56,190 bases of DNA from a virus: the IMG/VR virus record IMGVR_UViG_3300047476_001428, positions 1 to 56,190 of that record; one strand, given 5' to 3'. Shown here piece after piece: positions 1 through 8,900 of this stretch. The notes under the pieces were generated by a model that worked only from the letters and a program-made list of their open reading frames with translations, was not told the DNA's origin and ran no database searches. The position numbers and the translations under genes are program-made. Positions within the stretch are counted from its first letter, which is position 1; the number at the start of each line of letters is the position of its first letter.

Positions 1-45
1 CATGTAGACAGTTAAGTCTGACAATATCTTTTGTGATGCGTCCAT
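1..45 (-). CDS. N-terminal fragment of a possible ribonucleotide reductase
   Basis: Only the first 15 codons are in the window; the gene continues off the left edge. It begins with an ATG at 45-43 and reads MDASQKILSDLTVYM without a stop. The ILSD-x-TVYM pattern resembles the start of phage ribonucleoside-diphosphate reductases (B12-dependent or large-subunit type), which often open with a similar phrase before a KYA motif. A ribonucleotide reductase beside replication genes would fit a T4-type phage. With so few residues this is a hint only; it could be another gene or a chance reading frame. Confidence 0.33.
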   Translation of the reverse strand, partial: MDASQKILSDLTVYM

Positions 46-72
46 TTTGTTTAATTATAATTTTTTTGTTTG

Positions 73-1458
73 TTAATTCAAGTTAGTTTCTTGCTCCTTT
101 TGTTTTCTTCGTTCCATCAATTCTTTAATTCTATCTCGTTTTTGTTCTTCTTTCTTTTCTTCAAATCCTAAGAAAGTAACCGAACTTTCAGTATCAATTT
201 CGAGAAGCTCATTATCGAATTTACAGTTTTCAAATACAACCCCGTCTTTACCCAAACGTGATTTGGTAATAGCGATGGTTGCTAAGTTCATTTCTTTTTG
301 TTGTAAAGTTTTAGCCACGGAAATGATAACGTGTCCAACTTGTGCCTTTTTAATAGAACCACCCATTTGGTCGGTGGTTACAACCTCAGAAGATATAGAG
401 CTTCTGTTACCCTGTGTTGCGGTCCAACCCACAACTCCTAGTTCGTGACATAACGCCTCAAACCCTCTCATAACTGAACCTTCACTTTTCCATTCATCAC
501 CCAAGTTTTTATCGGGTACAACACAATCGATATAGTCCATAACTATCATGTCGATATTATGACCATCAGCAATCATCTTACGAATCATGTTTTTGATTTG
601 GGTCATAGTGTGTTGGTCTGAAGGTAATTTTTTTAGAAATAACTTATTTGTCATTTCTTCTCTTACCACACGTGCCTTTTCTAAAACTTCTTCTCTATGT
701 AGTGGTAATAAATCAGGAGCAATACCCGTCCACATAGTGAAGTGTTTTCTTTGAATTACTTTTGGATTGTCTTCAAAAAACAACTGTAATACATCGTATC
801 CATTGTTAAATGCCGTATTAGCAATTTTAGAAAGAACCGTAGTTTTACCTACCCCAGTTGGTGCCAAGATTACACCGAGTTCTCCCTTTGCTAATCCACC
901 TTTAAGAAGTTTATCAATCCCTGTAATTCCCATAGGAATTGGATGACGGAAGTCTTCATTTAATACGTCATCTAAATTTGTAAATACGTCCTCAATTTTG
1001 TTATTGTTTTCACCGACTTGTAATGCGGTTCTAACCAACTCCTCAAGTTTGTCATAGTTTTCAAATTCACCATTGTCAAGAATTTTTTGTGATTTTGTAA
1101 TCGCCTTCTGTAACTCTTGTTGTTTACAGAACTTAAGAGATTTCTCTTGTACGAAAGACGCTCCTTCAGTCGGTGCGTCTTTTACTTGTTTAATGGTATC
1201 GTTAAGAATTTTTAACATTAACTCTTGAGGAAACTCACTCTTCACCATTTGTGAAAGAGTTTCAAAAGAGGGAGTACAGTCATACTTCACATAATACTCC
1301 TTTATGAGTTGGAGTAATGTTTTGAAGTATCTGTTTTCAAAGTGTGATGGTTCAATTACGTCAATGATAGAATGTGCGAAATCTTTGTCTAAAATGATTT
1401 GATTTAGTAGTTGAAGTTGAAATGTATTACCTAGATATTCGAAGTTCTTGTTTGACAT
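73..1458 (-). CDS. DnaB-type replicative helicase, T4 gp41-like
   Basis: This 461-residue protein is a RecA-fold hexameric helicase that would unwind DNA 5' to 3' on the lagging strand at the phage fork and recruit primase. The N-terminal half (about 1-150) is helical, as in DnaB/gp41. The motor domain carries a Walker A motif APTGVGKTT at 199-207 and a Walker B strand IVMDYID at about 305-311. The tail is charged and Lys/Glu-rich. Length is close to T4 gp41 (475 residues). It follows gp32, UvsX and RNase H genes on the same strand, a replication neighbourhood like that of T4. No separate primase is visible here and may lie to the left. Start chosen at the ATG at 1458; a TATTTAT element lies 27 bases upstream. 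Confidence 0.9.
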   Translation of the reverse strand: MSNKNFEYLGNTFQLQLLNQIILDKDFAHSIIDVIEPSHFENRYFKTLLQLIKEYYVKYDCTPSFETLSQMVKSEFPQELMLKILNDTIKQVKDAPTEGASFVQEKSLKFCKQQELQKAITKSQKILDNGEFENYDKLEELVRTALQVGENNNKIEDVFTNLDDVLNEDFRHPIPMGITGIDKLLKGGLAKGELGVILAPTGVGKTTVLSKIANTAFNNGYDVLQLFFEDNPKVIQRKHFTMWTGIAPDLLPLHREEVLEKARVVREEMTNKLFLKKLPSDQHTMTQIKNMIRKMIADGHNIDMIVMDYIDCVVPDKNLGDEWKSEGSVMRGFEALCHELGVVGWTATQGNRSSISSEVVTTDQMGGSIKKAQVGHVIISVAKTLQQKEMNLATIAITKSRLGKDGVVFENCKFDNELLEIDTESSVTFLGFEEKKEEQKRDRIKELMERRKQKEQETNLN

Positions 1459-1485
1459 AATTTTTTATTCCTTTTACTGGTCTTG

Positions 1486-1492
1486 ATAAATA
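1486..1492 (-). promoter_or_regulatory. TATTTAT element upstream of helicase gene
   Basis: On the minus strand the sequence reads GTATTTATC, 27 bases before the helicase ATG. It belongs to the recurrent sense-strand TATTTAT family seen before many genes in this window. Promoter function is inferred from position only. Confidence 0.4.
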
Positions 1493-1495
1493 CTA

Positions 1496-1945
1496 TTATA
1501 CCAAGCTATAATTCATGTAAGTTGTAACAAAATTTTCACCTGAAAAAATGTCAGTCAAGTCCTTTAATACACTTTTTACTTGCTGGCGTATGTCTACGGT
1601 GTATCTTATTTTAGGTGGTAAAATTTTGGCGTTTAATATTCTATGACAAATTGTCTGTTCACCGACTTTAATATAAAAATTAAAAATTTCGGGACCACTA
1701 GTATTTGACGTTTCTAGAACATTTGGGTCTTCAGAAATTTGTTCTTGGTTCTCTAAAAGATAGACAACTGAACGCATTTTTTGGTCGTACTCAAATTGAG
1801 CAACGAAGTCTTTTAGGTAGTAGGATACATTCAACGAGTTCTTAGCAATCGGATTGTACCCACGGACATTGAAATACCTTTGAATAACAATGTTGTCATT
1901 CAGAGTGATAAGGAATTCCATTTTAATTACATCTGTTTCTTTCAT
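1496..1945 (-). CDS. Hypothetical protein in the replication block
   Basis: A 149-residue protein of unknown function. No catalytic motif, membrane segment or signal peptide is evident; it looks like a mixed alpha/beta soluble protein with an acidic middle (about residues 65-85). It lies between RNase H (20 bases upstream) and the helicase (37 bases downstream) on the same strand, so a replication role such as a helicase-loading or fork accessory factor is possible. I see no sequence support for gp59, gp61 or any other named T4 factor. The start could be the ATG at 1945 or an internal Met at residue 9; the region upstream is A-rich with no Shine-Dalgarno sequence. Confidence 0.7.
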   Translation of the reverse strand: MKETDVIKMEFLITLNDNIVIQRYFNVRGYNPIAKNSLNVSYYLKDFVAQFEYDQKMRSVVYLLENQEQISEDPNVLETSNTSGPEIFNFYIKVGEQTICHRILNAKILPPKIRYTVDIRQQVKSVLKDLTDIFSGENFVTTYMNYSLV

Positions 1946-1965
1946 ATTTTTTTTATTATAGTGTG

Positions 1966-3003
1966 TTATTTGTCTTCTCTAAATTTTCTTTTTTCTTTTC
2001 TTGTAAGTTTCATAAACGGTTGGATAAATCTCAAAAACTCATCGTCACTTTTTCCAAGGTACTTGAAGAACCCGTCATTTGTCATCATACGTATTAAGTT
2101 TTTGTAACCCCTACCTTCAGGGTCTAAAGTGTCGGCATAATATTGTTCAACAACTCCTTTACCCTCATCAGAAATGATTGGGTTTTGTAGGTCCACAATT
2201 TTTTCATTAATCTGAAAAAATTTCTCTCCGAGTATTCCGTCTTTTGTTTTTCCACTAACTAAGTTTTTAAGTGCCGTGTTTTTTTCGTCTTCTTTCAGCA
2301 GTTGTTCTGCCTTTAGTAAAATATCACTAATCTTGACAGGTTTGTCAAGGAACTCAGGAAAATATTTGATTAATGTTTTTTCACCGAAATAATATATTCC
2401 GTTAATATTATCGGACTTATCACCAGTTATGATTTTATATGGTAAAATATTACAAGACGGCATTTCATATGTACCAATCTTTACCTTCTTACCGTGTGTA
2501 TAGAATACTTTAGCAATTGGAGAATATATGGTTGTGTTTTCATCCACCAACTGTAGTAAGTCTTTATCAGCAGATAGTATCGTTTTTTTCTCGTCTACAG
2601 CTATTTTACAGTAGTGGGCTATCAAGTCATCAGACTCATTCTTATCTACTCTTACCTGACGAATAAAACACTCCTCAATGTATTCTTTAACTCGTGCTTT
2701 TTGGCTATGATATGATTCGAGTTTGTACTCGTTCATATCTTGTCTTCTATTTAATTTGTAATTAGGATATAATTCACGACGCACGGATGCGTTGTCGTCA
2801 CCGTCCCAAAATACGAGAACTTTGTCGTAGTTGTGTTCATCAATTTGTTTTCGTAATGTGTTAATAAAGTGGAAGACACCCCCAATGTGGTTACCTTCTA
2901 CAAATAAGTCTCTAACTCCATGAAACCCAATCTTAAATAGGTTATCACCATCAACTAAAAGTGTCTTCACATTTATTTTATTATGCCAATTCGGCAGATT
3001 CAC
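1966..3003 (-). CDS. RNase H / 5'-3' exonuclease of the FEN family (T4 Rnh-like)
   Basis: A 345-residue member of the PIN/FEN nuclease family, expected to remove RNA primers and flaps from Okazaki fragments. The N-terminal LLVDGDNLFK strand carries the first metal-binding Asp. FWDGDD at about residues 65-70 supplies further acidic residues, and NESDDLIAHY followed by SADKDLLQL and GDKSDNI are typical later FEN motifs (metal sites and the H3TH region). T4 RNase H is 305 residues. The ATG at 3003 overlaps the end of uvsX by 23 bases. A GTG at 2970, just after the uvsX stop and immediately before the conserved core, is an alternative start. It forms part of a gp32-uvsX-rnh-helicase replication set. 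Confidence 0.85.
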   Translation of the reverse strand: MNLPNWHNKINVKTLLVDGDNLFKIGFHGVRDLFVEGNHIGGVFHFINTLRKQIDEHNYDKVLVFWDGDDNASVRRELYPNYKLNRRQDMNEYKLESYHSQKARVKEYIEECFIRQVRVDKNESDDLIAHYCKIAVDEKKTILSADKDLLQLVDENTTIYSPIAKVFYTHGKKVKIGTYEMPSCNILPYKIITGDKSDNINGIYYFGEKTLIKYFPEFLDKPVKISDILLKAEQLLKEDEKNTALKNLVSGKTKDGILGEKFFQINEKIVDLQNPIISDEGKGVVEQYYADTLDPEGRGYKNLIRMMTNDGFFKYLGKSDDEFLRFIQPFMKLTRKEKRKFREDK

Positions 3004-3985
3004 TTAATTCAAAATCACCATCAACACCAATTATTTCTTTCCAATAATCAGCATGTTCTTTCTTGTAAGCCTCAATCGAAGCCTTCTCTTCAGTCGCATC
3101 TTTCCCTGCCAAGAAACCGTGGGGGGTAACAATAATTTTACCATCCTCATATCCCAAACCATTAATGTGGTTTTTCATAACAGAAACTTTTGTACGGATT
3201 GCAAACTTAACAGTTCGTTTGTCTTTGGTTGCAGAAATTTTGTTTGTACCAGCACCTTTTTGATTTCCAAATAAGAACACCAAAGATGAGTTCAACCAAA
3301 TCGCTTCACCACCTTTTGCTTTAATCTTTGGTTGACCAAATGGATTATCAGGTAATTCAACCCAAGGTTGATTGATAATGATTAAAGTATTCTCGTGTTT
3401 TGAATCTGATTTTCTTGAACCTGAAATACGTTGGTTAATACCCATACCAATCTTGTCAGCAAGAACTGCTGCGTTGTGTTGTTTACCACCTTTACCTTCG
3501 TAAGTCATCTTACAAGGAACTGAACCAACTGAATCCCAAATAAAACATAAACTGTAATCCAATTCACCTTTTTCTTGAGCATCTAATAATTCATTAATGT
3601 AATCCGTAATCTGTTCAATGTAACTAAAGTTATTATTGAAGATGAAGAATCCATCCCAATCCGCCTCACCTGTTGATTCATCAACAACTTCTTCACATTC
3701 AAAACCCATAAGTTTTGCGTGTTCAAAACTCCATTTTTGTTCAGTAATAATAAACACAGGAAGGATATTCTGTTTTTGTGCTGACACGGCTGATTTTACT
3801 GCAGCAGTTGTTTTTCCTGTATCAGAGTGACCCAAGAACATATTCAAGTGTCCAATAGCTGGACCTGGTAATCCTACAGCATCTAAGAAATCCGTTCCCA
3901 ACTCCAAAAAACGTTGTGGTTTATATTTTGCTGAAGTAGAAAATTTTTTCTTTATTGAACTGAAATCGTTTTTTTTAATTGCCAT
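2981..3985 (-). CDS. uvsX: UvsX/RecA-like recombinase
   Basis: A 334-residue RecA-fold protein that should form filaments on single-stranded DNA and drive strand exchange in recombination-dependent replication and repair. Walker A is GHSDTGKTT at 52-60; a Walker B strand LCFIWDS ends with Asp at about 150. An IIINQPW segment matches the following RecA core strand. The C-terminus is acidic (ELSESAELA), as is common in this family. T4 UvsX is 391 residues, so this is a compact version. It lies directly downstream of gp32-like SSB, its usual partner, separated by a strong terminator hairpin. The leader before ATG 3985 is A-rich with no Shine-Dalgarno sequence and no TATTTAT element, consistent with a non-late expression class. 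Confidence 0.88.
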   Translation of the reverse strand: MAIKKNDFSSIKKKFSTSAKYKPQRFLELGTDFLDAVGLPGPAIGHLNMFLGHSDTGKTTAAVKSAVSAQKQNILPVFIITEQKWSFEHAKLMGFECEEVVDESTGEADWDGFFIFNNNFSYIEQITDYINELLDAQEKGELDYSLCFIWDSVGSVPCKMTYEGKGGKQHNAAVLADKIGMGINQRISGSRKSDSKHENTLIIINQPWVELPDNPFGQPKIKAKGGEAIWLNSSLVFLFGNQKGAGTNKISATKDKRTVKFAIRTKVSVMKNHINGLGYEDGKIIVTPHGFLAGKDATEEKASIEAYKKEHADYWKEIIGVDGDFELSESAELA

Positions 3986-4009
3986 TGTCTATGTGTTGTT
4001 TGTTTTTTT

Positions 4010-4059
4010 TATTAAAAAATAAGAGCATGGACACTATGTCTATGTAAGTGTCCATGCTC
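4010..4059 (-). terminator. Rho-independent terminator after the gp32-like gene
   Basis: A perfect 13-base-pair inverted repeat, arms 4023-4035 and 4047-4059, encloses an 11-base loop. On the minus strand the arm is followed by TTATTTTTTAAT, a U-rich tract. It lies 7 bases past the gp32-like stop codon and upstream of uvsX, so it should end or attenuate the SSB transcript. Confidence 0.85.
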
Positions 4060-4066
4060 AATATAA

Positions 4067-4921
4067 TTAGAATGGTAGGTCCTCGTCAGGTTCAGCGTTA
4101 ATCTGAGGGTCTGAGTGGAATGGACTTGGAGTGTTTGTTTTAGCACCACCCATGGTCATTACACCTTCATCACCATAAAGGTATTTTCCTGTTTCAGAAT
4201 CCCAACGTGGTTCTTCTCCACGAGAAAGAGCTTCCAAATACTCAACAGGTTTCTTAGAGTAAACATCTGCCCAAGTCAAAGGGTCTTTTAACCACTCGTC
4301 TTTAGTTGCTGCATCATCATGAAGAGATGATGGGTCATCATGCATGATTGTTTGGATTGATGTGTAATCCTTACCAGCAGGTGTCTTAGATTTTACTAAC
4401 TGTACGATAAGGTCTCTACCTTTATCAGGGTCGGTAATATCACCCTTTTGTCTCCAAATAGGAATGATTTTGTCCAAGATACCATCGTTCTTGTAATTGT
4501 GTTTGAAACGCCAGAATTTTACACCTTCTTCTTCAGCATCACGGTCAATAACTTTTACGATGTAAAATTTACGTGATTTGTATTGTTTTGCTAATTCTTT
4601 GTCAGATTCTTTACCTGTTGACATAAGTTCTTCATGAACTTCATTCAAAGGTGAACGCTCGTTATCATTCTTACCTGGGTCATAAAATTTTTGCCATTTA
4701 CCACCAACTTGTAATTCATGGTACCATACTTCTTTGAAAGGTGAAGAACCATCTGGTGTTGGAAGGATTCGGACTCTACGTTGTCCTTGTGCTTGACCTT
4801 GTGGAAGGATACAAGCGAAATACTTTTTCATTCTTTCCTCTTGAGACATTTTGTTAGAATCTCCGAAAGATTGTGTGTTTTTTTCGTACTGTGAAAGTAC
4901 CGCGTCAAGTGAGCTCATCAT
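4067..4921 (-). CDS. gp32-like single-stranded DNA binding protein
   Basis: A 284-residue SSB that would coat single-stranded DNA at forks and recombination intermediates. Recognition rests on RRVRILPTPDG (about 48-58) followed by a YHELQVGGKWQKFYDP segment, a KFYIVKVIDRDAEEEG strand and a KFWRFKHN strand, which match the gp32-type OB-fold arrangement (T4: VIRFLP, NGKWY, ANILVVKDP, KVFKYRFG). T4 gp32 is 301 residues. Two oddities: the zinc ligands of T4 gp32 (His and three Cys) are absent, with only one Cys in the protein; and the C-terminus ends in an acidic stretch plus DEDLPF, like the tip of bacterial SSB that recruits partners. A terminator follows. The leader is A-rich and unstructured to the eye. 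Confidence 0.8.
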   Translation of the reverse strand: MMSSLDAVLSQYEKNTQSFGDSNKMSQEERMKKYFACILPQGQAQGQRRVRILPTPDGSSPFKEVWYHELQVGGKWQKFYDPGKNDNERSPLNEVHEELMSTGKESDKELAKQYKSRKFYIVKVIDRDAEEEGVKFWRFKHNYKNDGILDKIIPIWRQKGDITDPDKGRDLIVQLVKSKTPAGKDYTSIQTIMHDDPSSLHDDAATKDEWLKDPLTWADVYSKKPVEYLEALSRGEEPRWDSETGKYLYGDEGVMTMGGAKTNTPSPFHSDPQINAEPDEDLPF

Positions 4922-4988
4922 AATTTTGTTTTTGTTTTGTTAGTTAATTATAGGTTATGTTTTTTAATTCGTCAAATTATTCGCCAAT

Positions 4989-5012
4989 AAAAAAGGGTCA
5001 CAATGTGACCCC
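4989..5012 (-). terminator. Rho-independent terminator at the end of the tail block
   Basis: GGGTCA (4995-5000) pairs with TGACCC (5006-5011) and is followed on the minus strand by six Ts (4994-4989). It lies about 30 bases past the stop of the 226-residue gene, at the downstream end of the long minus-strand structural block, separating it from the replication genes. Confidence 0.85.
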
Positions 5013-5039
5013 TAAAGTATAGTAAAATTTTCACAAAAA

Positions 5040-5720
5040 TCAACCCATCTTAAATGTTGATTGGGTTGGTTCGTCTCCGTAATTGTCAAAGGTTTTTTTA
5101 ATTTCTGATGGAACAATTTGTTCTACTTCGTCAGATGTTAATACATATTCGTTCTTCCCTGACTTTTCCATGTCCTCTTGTTTGTCATCAAAAAAACTTG
5201 AAAGTTTTTGATTAAATGGACCACTATCAAGAGTTCTTAGTTCTAATTTTTCTTGAGCAGTTTTTGGTCTGTATTTTTCAATCTTATCTTCCATTGAATT
5301 TAATTTCTCAAATACTTGGTCCATTGAATTTAATTTACTTTGCATGTCCTCAATTTGTTTGAACATCATGTCAAAATATTCTTGTTGTTTTGTTTCAATA
5401 TTTTTTTGAGAGTTAACTAACTCAGTAATGTCCAATTCTTCGCTGTCTGAACTACTTTCAGATTCTTCAGATTTTCCGGCAGAATCAATTTTCTCAACTT
5501 CAGTATCTGTAGTAGTATCGATTACTTGTGGTTCAACAGGTGCAGCAGCATCTAATGTTGGGTCAGCAGGGGCTGCAGCATCCAATGCTGGGTCAGCGGG
5601 TGCCGCCGCATCAGGTGCTGGTGGAATATCACCAAGCCCTGCAGCGTCTTGCTCCATAATATAAGAATTTATCTTATTATGTCTTTTAATCTCTTCAATG
5701 ATTTTTCTATCTATAGCCAT
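5040..5720 (-). CDS. Acidic Ala/Pro/Asp-repeat and coiled-coil protein, unknown function
   Basis: A 226-residue protein I do not recognise. After a basic helix (1-20) it has three imperfect ten-residue units of the type DAAAPADPAL (37-66), a Ser/Glu/Asp-rich linker (about 70-105), and a predicted coiled coil (about 108-150, with repeated MDQVFEKLNSMEDKIEK-like heptads). A charged C-terminal region ends in STFKMG. The design, flexible linker plus coiled coil, suits an assembly or scaffold protein, but there is no direct evidence. It is the last gene of the structural block, 5 bases after the 74-residue gene, and is followed by a clear terminator, so it is probably co-transcribed with the baseplate genes. 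Confidence 0.72.
   Translation of the reverse strand: MAIDRKIIEEIKRHNKINSYIMEQDAAGLGDIPPAPDAAAPADPALDAAAPADPTLDAAAPVEPQVIDTTTDTEVEKIDSAGKSEESESSSDSEELDITELVNSQKNIETKQQEYFDMMFKQIEDMQSKLNSMDQVFEKLNSMEDKIEKYRPKTAQEKLELRTLDSGPFNQKLSSFFDDKQEDMEKSGKNEYVLTSDEVEQIVPSEIKKTFDNYGDEPTQSTFKMG
5523..5612 (-). repeat. Three imperfect 30-base coding repeats
   Basis: Codons 37-66 of the neighbouring acidic protein form three tandem ten-residue units beginning DAAAP. The DNA copies differ at several third positions, so the repeat is old or under coding constraint. It encodes a flexible Pro/Ala linker. Confidence 0.65.
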
Positions 5721-5725
5721 TTGAA

Positions 5726-5950
5726 TTATCCGTTTAATAATTGTTTAACACCATGTGGTGTCTCAACTTGAACTCGTCTATTTGTTTTAAGAGTGTTATC
5801 GACTCTTTCAATAAGACCGTCTCTATCTCTTACAGTGTAGCAACTTCCACTATCTAAGTCGCAAACCTCGGTATAACCATTACCTGTATTTTTTTCAGTG
5901 TATCTTGAATTTTTACCAAGATAGTTGTCTAAATGTTGTTTAATATCCAT
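5726..5950 (-). CDS. Small hypothetical protein
   Basis: A 74-residue protein, unrecognised. It is polar, with two Cys near the middle (VCDLDSGSCYTV) and a C-terminal VETPHGVKQLL segment; it looks like a small beta-rich fold. It begins 24 bases after the hub-like gene's stop and ends 5 bases before the next gene, with a TATTTAT element 13 bases before its ATG, which argues that it is real and expressed with the structural genes. Function unknown. Confidence 0.65.
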   Translation of the reverse strand: MDIKQHLDNYLGKNSRYTEKNTGNGYTEVCDLDSGSCYTVRDRDGLIERVDNTLKTNRRVQVETPHGVKQLLNG

Positions 5951-5963
5951 AATATTTTTCTTA

Positions 5964-5970
5964 ATAAATA
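5964..5970 (-). promoter_or_regulatory. TATTTAT element before the 74-residue gene
   Basis: Minus-strand TATATTTATTAAG lies between the hub-like gene's stop and the next ATG, 13 bases from the start. It is a candidate late promoter for the last two genes of the block. Confidence 0.4.
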
Positions 5971-5974
5971 TATC

Positions 5975-8900
5975 TTAAAGGGTAAATAGTTTATAAACCT
6001 CACATATATGTAAAGCCTCATCCGCCGCTTTTATAATATCGGTAAAAGTACTGTCATTAGATTTAATCCAATTATCTCGTTCTTCAGGAGTTTGAAATCT
6101 TTTTGTTGGCCAATTATTAATCCAAAGCGCAACCATATATTTTGTAATTGTATCTCTATCTAAATTATCCCACTTTCGACCATCGGCATATATTAAACTA
6201 CTACTTGGTTTTGATTTGTTATAATAATAATCAGATATGAATCTAACTGAGTTTTCAAAATTAGAAAAGACCGCGTAAGGTGTTGTTTGTCCAAAATTAG
6301 ATTTACAAGCATATTGGTTTGTTAAATATGTATTTCTACCCGCATAAGATATTTGTGGGAAAGGAATACCACCTAATGGCGTTCCACCTAAATCATGGTT
6401 AAATGAATATATTGTCTTATCATCATGTCCATTAACATACATAGTAAAGAATGTCATAAGTCTTGCAACATTATTTGGTACTATAGATTTAATTGTTTTA
6501 CTAATATCAGCAATTGACACATTAGTAACAACGTTTTCAATACCATTAAACTTTTGATATGCCGTATTTGCGTCTTGTATGTCTTTTAAGCAATAAATTG
6601 ATGGTGATGCCGTATATTTGGCGTTTAATTGGACACCGTTTCCTATTGTAATTATATTAACAGCTGGTTGAGCGGTAGTTGTTGCAGTTTCTTTGAGCCT
6701 ATAAATTGATTGTACTAAATCATTTAACAAATTTTGATTGATTGACATGATTTGTTTACTAATCAATGGAAGTGAATAAACAGGCATTCTAGTACCAGTA
6801 AAGAATGTTTTGAAACTACCCGAGTCAATAACGTGTTCAACAGACTGAATCATGTATGGACCTCTAAACATTGGTACATGTCTTAAGTTGAAATACATAG
6901 TTGGTTGTATCATCACATTTCCTAACGATTCAACTCTACATTCATAACTTCTATTTTTATATAAATTATACAAACTAACACTTTGTGTGTTAACTTTTCT
7001 ACCTGAAGCCCCCATAGCCATGTCTGTCATGACTTTATTACCTTCAGTCGTTGCGGCAGCCGGATTTTGGTCTAACTGAATACTATAGAAAATACCTTGG
7101 TTTCTTGTTCCAAAATCTACGTTAAACGCAACAACTTTGTTTGATGTTGCCCAATCTGTTTTACCTTGTAACTTTGAAACTATTGGATTATCAGAACTTC
7201 TTGTTAAATCAAAAGCATCTGTTCTCCATCTATAATCAGCATTATCTCTCATATCCAAGTGTTCACTTGGTTTACCAGCGTAGTAACAAACTAATTTTGG
7301 TTGTGAACTTCTATAATCAACATCTAAAAAGGTTCCAAATAAGGAATTTGCTAATGATTCTGACGATTCGGCATTAGGTGTAACGCCTTGTTTTACTTCT
7401 CCAACACCCCAAAAATTTATATATGCCGGTAATGGCATCATTTGGAATTGGTTATCAGCAATAATTTTACTAACAAAATCAATAACCCTCGTATCCATAG
7501 ATGTGGTTCCTGAAAAGAAATTAATTAATTTGAATACGTCCACTAATATTTTGTCACCAATATCTCTGTTAGCTCTATCTAAAAATAAAACATCTGAAAA
7601 TAATGTTTTATCAGTATATTCGGTACCAGCAATCCACTTATCATTAAATGTCTTAAACGATTCATAAAATTCTAATTTAGGTTGTGTACCATCAACAGCC
7701 GATAATATTGGTTTTTCAACTGTTTCGGTAACATCAGGTAATGTTTTTTGTAATGAAAAAAACAATTGTCCTAAAATTTCATTTGTGTTATTATTTTTTT
7801 CAGTAAGGTATTCATTTAATCCGTCTATAAAATTAGTCTTAGTATAAATTGTTGCCGATGATTCGTTTTTGAGTTTCTGTGTTCCAAAAATTTTAATTAA
7901 TGGGGCGAAATTAACAACATTCTGTTGTGTAAATTCAATATTCATTGTTGGGAAGAAATCAGTAAAATAACTTCCATTATCAGTATATGTCATACCTGAC
8001 TGAGTACCAAATCCAACATAAGTATACATGGCCTTCCATGCTGATGTATTGTTTGTATAAGATTGTAGGTATGTTGTTGTACCACCCTGTGTTGGTAATG
8101 TATTAGGAACATACGGATTGTATGTATAACCATCAATTACTTTACTAGGTGGTAATGGTAATGTTGTAAATGTACCGTACAATTTACGGTTAAAATTACT
8201 TGGGTTACCATATCTAAATGTTTTATAATAATTTAAGAATCCATTGATAGTATTACCAATGTTTTTCATTTGTTCTGTAGAACATCTACTAACATAATCA
8301 TTCGCATTGATTTTATTATCAACCTCAGGAATAAATAAAAGGTTTGTCATCAACGCTTGGAAATTCTTATTTGAATCTGAAGTATTGGCAACATCATCAT
8401 GTGTTAAATCAAGATAAGATTTTGAGAAATTTAAGAATTCTGTTTCAAACGAATCTAAAATATCTTTCTTGAATGTTCCAAATATATCTTCAATTTTTGA
8501 ATATCTTTGTCCTAATTTGAACGCATCTTGATTTGTTTTATCATTATAAATTTGTTTTAGATATTCATTGTAATCAGGTTTTTTAATACTTTGTAATTCA
8601 AAATAACCGTAGTTTGGTGCCGTCCAAAATGTACGAACAGAACCATTTTGAATTGCCTTGTTATTAAACACTTCTTGAGTAATTGTTGTACCAGTGGCTT
8701 GTGTTGTAAAACACTCATCTTTTACTTGGTTCACCAATGAACCAAAAGATGGTATAACCATCGTAGTATTATTCTTAAATCTATCTTTTATTTGAACAGA
8801 ATTATTACCAAAATTAAATGTCGCATACCAAGTGTTTATATTTAACACTCTATTTGGATTGGTTTTATCAAATCCTAATGGTAAAGAAATTTGTGATTTT

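Noticed and set aside
5523-5612. Mobile or phase-variable repeat
   Set aside because: The three units are imperfect at DNA level and simply encode a Pro/Ala linker.
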